Made by a program: the position numbers and the translations under genes. The notes under the pieces were generated by a model that worked only from the letters and a program-made list of their open reading frames with translations, was not told where the DNA came from and did no database searches. A stretch of DNA of 6,543 nucleotides from Candidatus Eiseniibacteriota bacterium (GTDB lineage: Bacteria > Eisenbacteria > RBG-16-71-46). The first letter of the stretch is position 1; each line of letters starts with the position of its first letter. Below are positions 5,015 through 6,543 of the stretch, in pieces. The DNA lies in the NCBI GenBank assembly GCA_005893365.1, contig VBPB01000116.1, positions 28,101 to 34,643 on the forward strand, read 5' to 3'.

Positions 5015-5983
5015 TTGATCCAGCCCGAAACCCGCATCGTCGTGACCGGAGGCCGCGGCTTCCTCGGCACGCATCTGATGGCGCAGCTGGCCGCGCGCGG
5101 CTTCGTCCACACGACCGCGCTGGGCGCCGAGGACTACGACCTGACGCTCGAGCCCGAGGTGGTCCGCATGCTCGCCGAGCGGCGGCCCGAGGTCATCGTC
5201 CACCTCGCGGCGGTGGTGGGCGGCATCGGCGCCAACCGGCGCTTCCCCGGCACCTACTTCTATCAGAACCTCATGATGGGCACGCTGCTCATGGAGCAGG
5301 CGCGCCGCGCCGGGGTGAAGCGGTTCGTGAGCGTGGGCACCATCTGCTCGTACCCCAAGTTCACGCCGGTGCCGTTCCGCGAGGAGGAGCTCTGGAACGG
5401 CTACCCCGAGGAGACCAACGCGCCTTACGGGCTGGCGAAGAAGATGCTGCTGGTCCAGTCGCAGGCCTACCGCCAGGAGTTCGGCTTCGACGCGGTGAAT
5501 GTCATGTTGGTGAACCTGTATGGGCCCGGCGACAACTTCGACCCCGAGACCTCGCACGTCATCCCGGCGCTCATCCGCAAGTGCGTCGAGGCCGCCGAGC
5601 GGAAGGCCCCGACCATCGAGGTGTGGGGGACCGGTAACGCCACGCGCGAGTTCCTGTACGTCGATGACGCGGCGCGCGGGATCGTGACGGCGATGGAGCG
5701 GCTGGCCGGCAGCGACCCGGTGAACCTGGGCGCCGGCGCCGAGATCTCGATCCGCGAGCTGGCGACCACGATCGCCGAGCAGTCGGGCTTCCGCGGGAAG
5801 CTGGTGTGGGACCCGTCCAAGCCCGACGGCCAGCCGCGTCGCTGCCTGGATGTGACGCGCGCCCAGCGCCAACTGGGCTGGACCGCCACCACGCCCTTCG
5901 CCGAGGGGCTCGAGCGCACCATCGCCTGGTACCGCGCCCAGCGCGAGCGCGCGCCGGCGGAGACCACGCGCGTCCAGGCCTAG
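5015..5983 (+). CDS. fcl: GDP-L-fucose synthase (GDP-4-keto-6-deoxymannose epimerase/reductase)
   Basis: 322 residues, matching the usual 310-325. This extended SDR enzyme epimerises GDP-4-keto-6-deoxy-D-mannose at C3 and C5 and reduces it with NADPH to GDP-L-fucose in the cytoplasm. The Rossmann motif TGGRGFLG is at 11-18. HLAAVVGGIGANRRFPG (63-79) and YQNLMMGTLLMEQA (83-96) match the family. The YxxxK pair is Y138/K142 in NAPYGLAKK. NLYGPGDNFDPETSHVIPAL (167-186) is diagnostic and carries H181, equivalent to the catalytic His179 of the E. coli enzyme. C111 matches its catalytic Cys, but the catalytic Ser is replaced by T109 in VGTICSYP. The start is a TTG at 5015 with GAGAGG seven bases upstream. 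No ATG or GTG lies nearby and the Rossmann strand begins at residue 7. A related GDP-sugar epimerase/reductase, such as a colitose or 6-deoxyhexose enzyme, remains possible. Its product would feed the GT11 enzyme upstream. Confidence 0.88.
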   Translation: MIQPETRIVVTGGRGFLGTHLMAQLAARGFVHTTALGAEDYDLTLEPEVVRMLAERRPEVIVHLAAVVGGIGANRRFPGTYFYQNLMMGTLLMEQARRAGVKRFVSVGTICSYPKFTPVPFREEELWNGYPEETNAPYGLAKKMLLVQSQAYRQEFGFDAVNVMLVNLYGPGDNFDPETSHVIPALIRKCVEAAERKAPTIEVWGTGNATREFLYVDDAARGIVTAMERLAGSDPVNLGAGAEISIRELATTIAEQSGFRGKLVWDPSKPDGQPRRCLDVTRAQRQLGWTATTPFAEGLERTIAWYRAQRERAPAETTRVQA

Positions 5984-5995
5984 CACGACGATGCC

Positions 5996-6024
5996 CGTGA
6001 GGCCGCGCGCCGATCGGCCTCGCG
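5996..6024 (+). terminator. 10-bp-stem hairpin just after the GDP-fucose synthase stop
   Basis: CGTGAGGCCG (5996-6005) pairs with CGGCCTCGCG (6015-6024) around a 9-base loop. In RNA that is ten consecutive pairs including one G-U. It starts 12 bases after the stop codon of the epimerase gene, the expected place for a terminator or an mRNA-stabilising 3' hairpin. No T run follows, only GC-rich sequence, so it may attenuate rather than end transcription into the GT2 gene 34 bases on. Confidence 0.35.
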
Positions 6025-6058
6025 CCCGGCCGAGCCCGCGCCCCGCCCGGACCCGCCC

Positions 6059-6543
6059 GTGAGCGGGGCCGCGCCGCGATTCAGCGTCATCGTCCCGTCG
6101 CGCGGCGATCCCGCGAAGCTCGGCGCCCTCGCCGAGGCGCTGGCGCGGCAGACGCTCCCCTGGGAGCGATTCGAGATCATCGTGGCGCTCGACGGCGTCG
6201 ACGTGACCCCCCAGGTTCGGGTCCGCCTCAATGCCCTGGCGGCCCGGCTCGTGTTCCTGGAGCAGCGCTCCGGTCCGGGCGCGGCGCGCAATCGCGCCGC
6301 GGAAGTCGCGCGCGGCGAGTTCCTCGCCTTCACGGAGGACGACGTGAGCCCCGAGCCCGACTGGCTGGAACGGGCCCAGGCGCGGCTCGACGCCGATCCG
6401 ACGCTCGACGTGCTCGAGGGCGCCACGCTCAAGCCCGGCGGCCGCGCCGTGCGCGTGCGGGCGGCGGCCGGGCCGCCATGGCTCGCCATCAATCTGTTCG
6501 TACGGCGGGCGCTGTTCGAGCGTGTCGGCGGCTACCACGAGAG
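6059..6543 (+). CDS. GT2 family glycosyltransferase, N-terminal part only
   Basis: 161 codons are visible before the window ends, and the C-terminal part is missing. The start is a GTG at 6059, the only ATG, GTG or TTG in this frame after the TAG at 5981, and the domain follows directly. FSVIVPSRGDPAKLGALAEA (8-27) is the first beta strand and helix of a GT-A domain. ALDGVD (43-48) replaces the more usual DDGS. GPGAARNRAAEVARGEFLAF (72-91) is the classic donor-binding segment, and TEDDV (92-96) is the DXD-type metal site. NLFVRRALFERVGGYHE (145-161) is the typical RRxxFxxVGGFDE region. It is distinct from the other two GT2 genes in the window, so it is not a recent duplicate. It lies 75 bases after the GDP-fucose synthase gene, probably in the same operon, although a hairpin lies between. 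The sugar specificity is unknown. There is no clear SD, and the upstream sequence is C-rich. Confidence 0.9.
   Translation, partial: MSGAAPRFSVIVPSRGDPAKLGALAEALARQTLPWERFEIIVALDGVDVTPQVRVRLNALAARLVFLEQRSGPGAARNRAAEVARGEFLAFTEDDVSPEPDWLERAQARLDADPTLDVLEGATLKPGGRAVRVRAAAGPPWLAINLFVRRALFERVGGYHE

Noticed and set aside
4985..6538. A 517-codon ORF on the minus strand
   Set aside because: It is antisense to the GDP-fucose synthase and the following GT2 gene. The His/Arg/Gly/Ala-rich translation is typical of shadow frames.
1..6543. tRNA/rRNA genes, CRISPR arrays, insertion sequences, toxin-antitoxin or phage-defence modules
   Set aside because: No cloverleaf or rRNA-like stretch, no regularly spaced repeats and no transposase or nuclease motifs were seen. 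All well-supported genes are glycan-biosynthesis families or a methyltransferase.

Overview
The window is very GC-rich chromosomal DNA (well above 70% G+C by eye, with G or C at nearly every third codon position in the real genes). It comes from a bacterium and is part of a surface-polysaccharide or glycoconjugate biosynthesis locus. Seven protein-coding genes are supported: four glycosyltransferases of GT2 and GT4 type, one GT11 fucosyltransferase, one GDP-L-fucose synthase and one SAM-dependent methyltransferase. The two outermost genes run off the window. Composition and gene style would fit a soil or subsurface lineage such as Rokubacteria/Methylomirabilota, Myxococcota or a relative, but there is no taxonomic marker and this is only a guess.

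Layout. Positions 1-2817 hold a leftward three-gene operon read in the order GT2 glycosyltransferase (2817-1945), GT4 glycosyltransferase (1948-707) and methyltransferase (710 to beyond base 1). Both junctions are 4-base ATGA start/stop overlaps, the signature of translational coupling. Positions 2818-3132 are a divergent control region. It contains a sigma70-like promoter for the leftward operon placed so close to its ATG that the mRNA would be nearly leaderless. It also contains a 26/27-bp imperfect tandem repeat with a strong GC hairpin, a rightward extended -10 element, and a possible 52-codon leader ORF that ends in an ATGA overlap with the next gene. Positions 3133-4873 hold a rightward pair, the GT11 fucosyltransferase and a GT2 glycosyltransferase one base apart. 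Positions 4874-5014 are a short gap with a possible terminator hairpin and a -35/-10 promoter with 17-bp spacing. Then come the GDP-L-fucose synthase (5015-5983), a 75-bp gap containing a 10-bp-stem hairpin, and the start of another GT2 glycosyltransferase (6059 to the window end).

How the genes work together. GDP-L-fucose synthase makes GDP-L-fucose from the 4-keto-6-deoxymannose intermediate, and the GT11 enzyme is the natural consumer of that donor, so the glycan very likely carries L-fucose or a close relative. The other glycosyltransferases would add further sugars, and the methyltransferase may modify the glycan or a sugar precursor. GDP-mannose 4,6-dehydratase (Gmd), a flippase, polymerase, ABC exporter and initiating sugar-phosphate transferase are not in the window and must lie elsewhere. 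The gene families are all known. The least ordinary material is the architecture of the divergent control region and the possible leader ORF.
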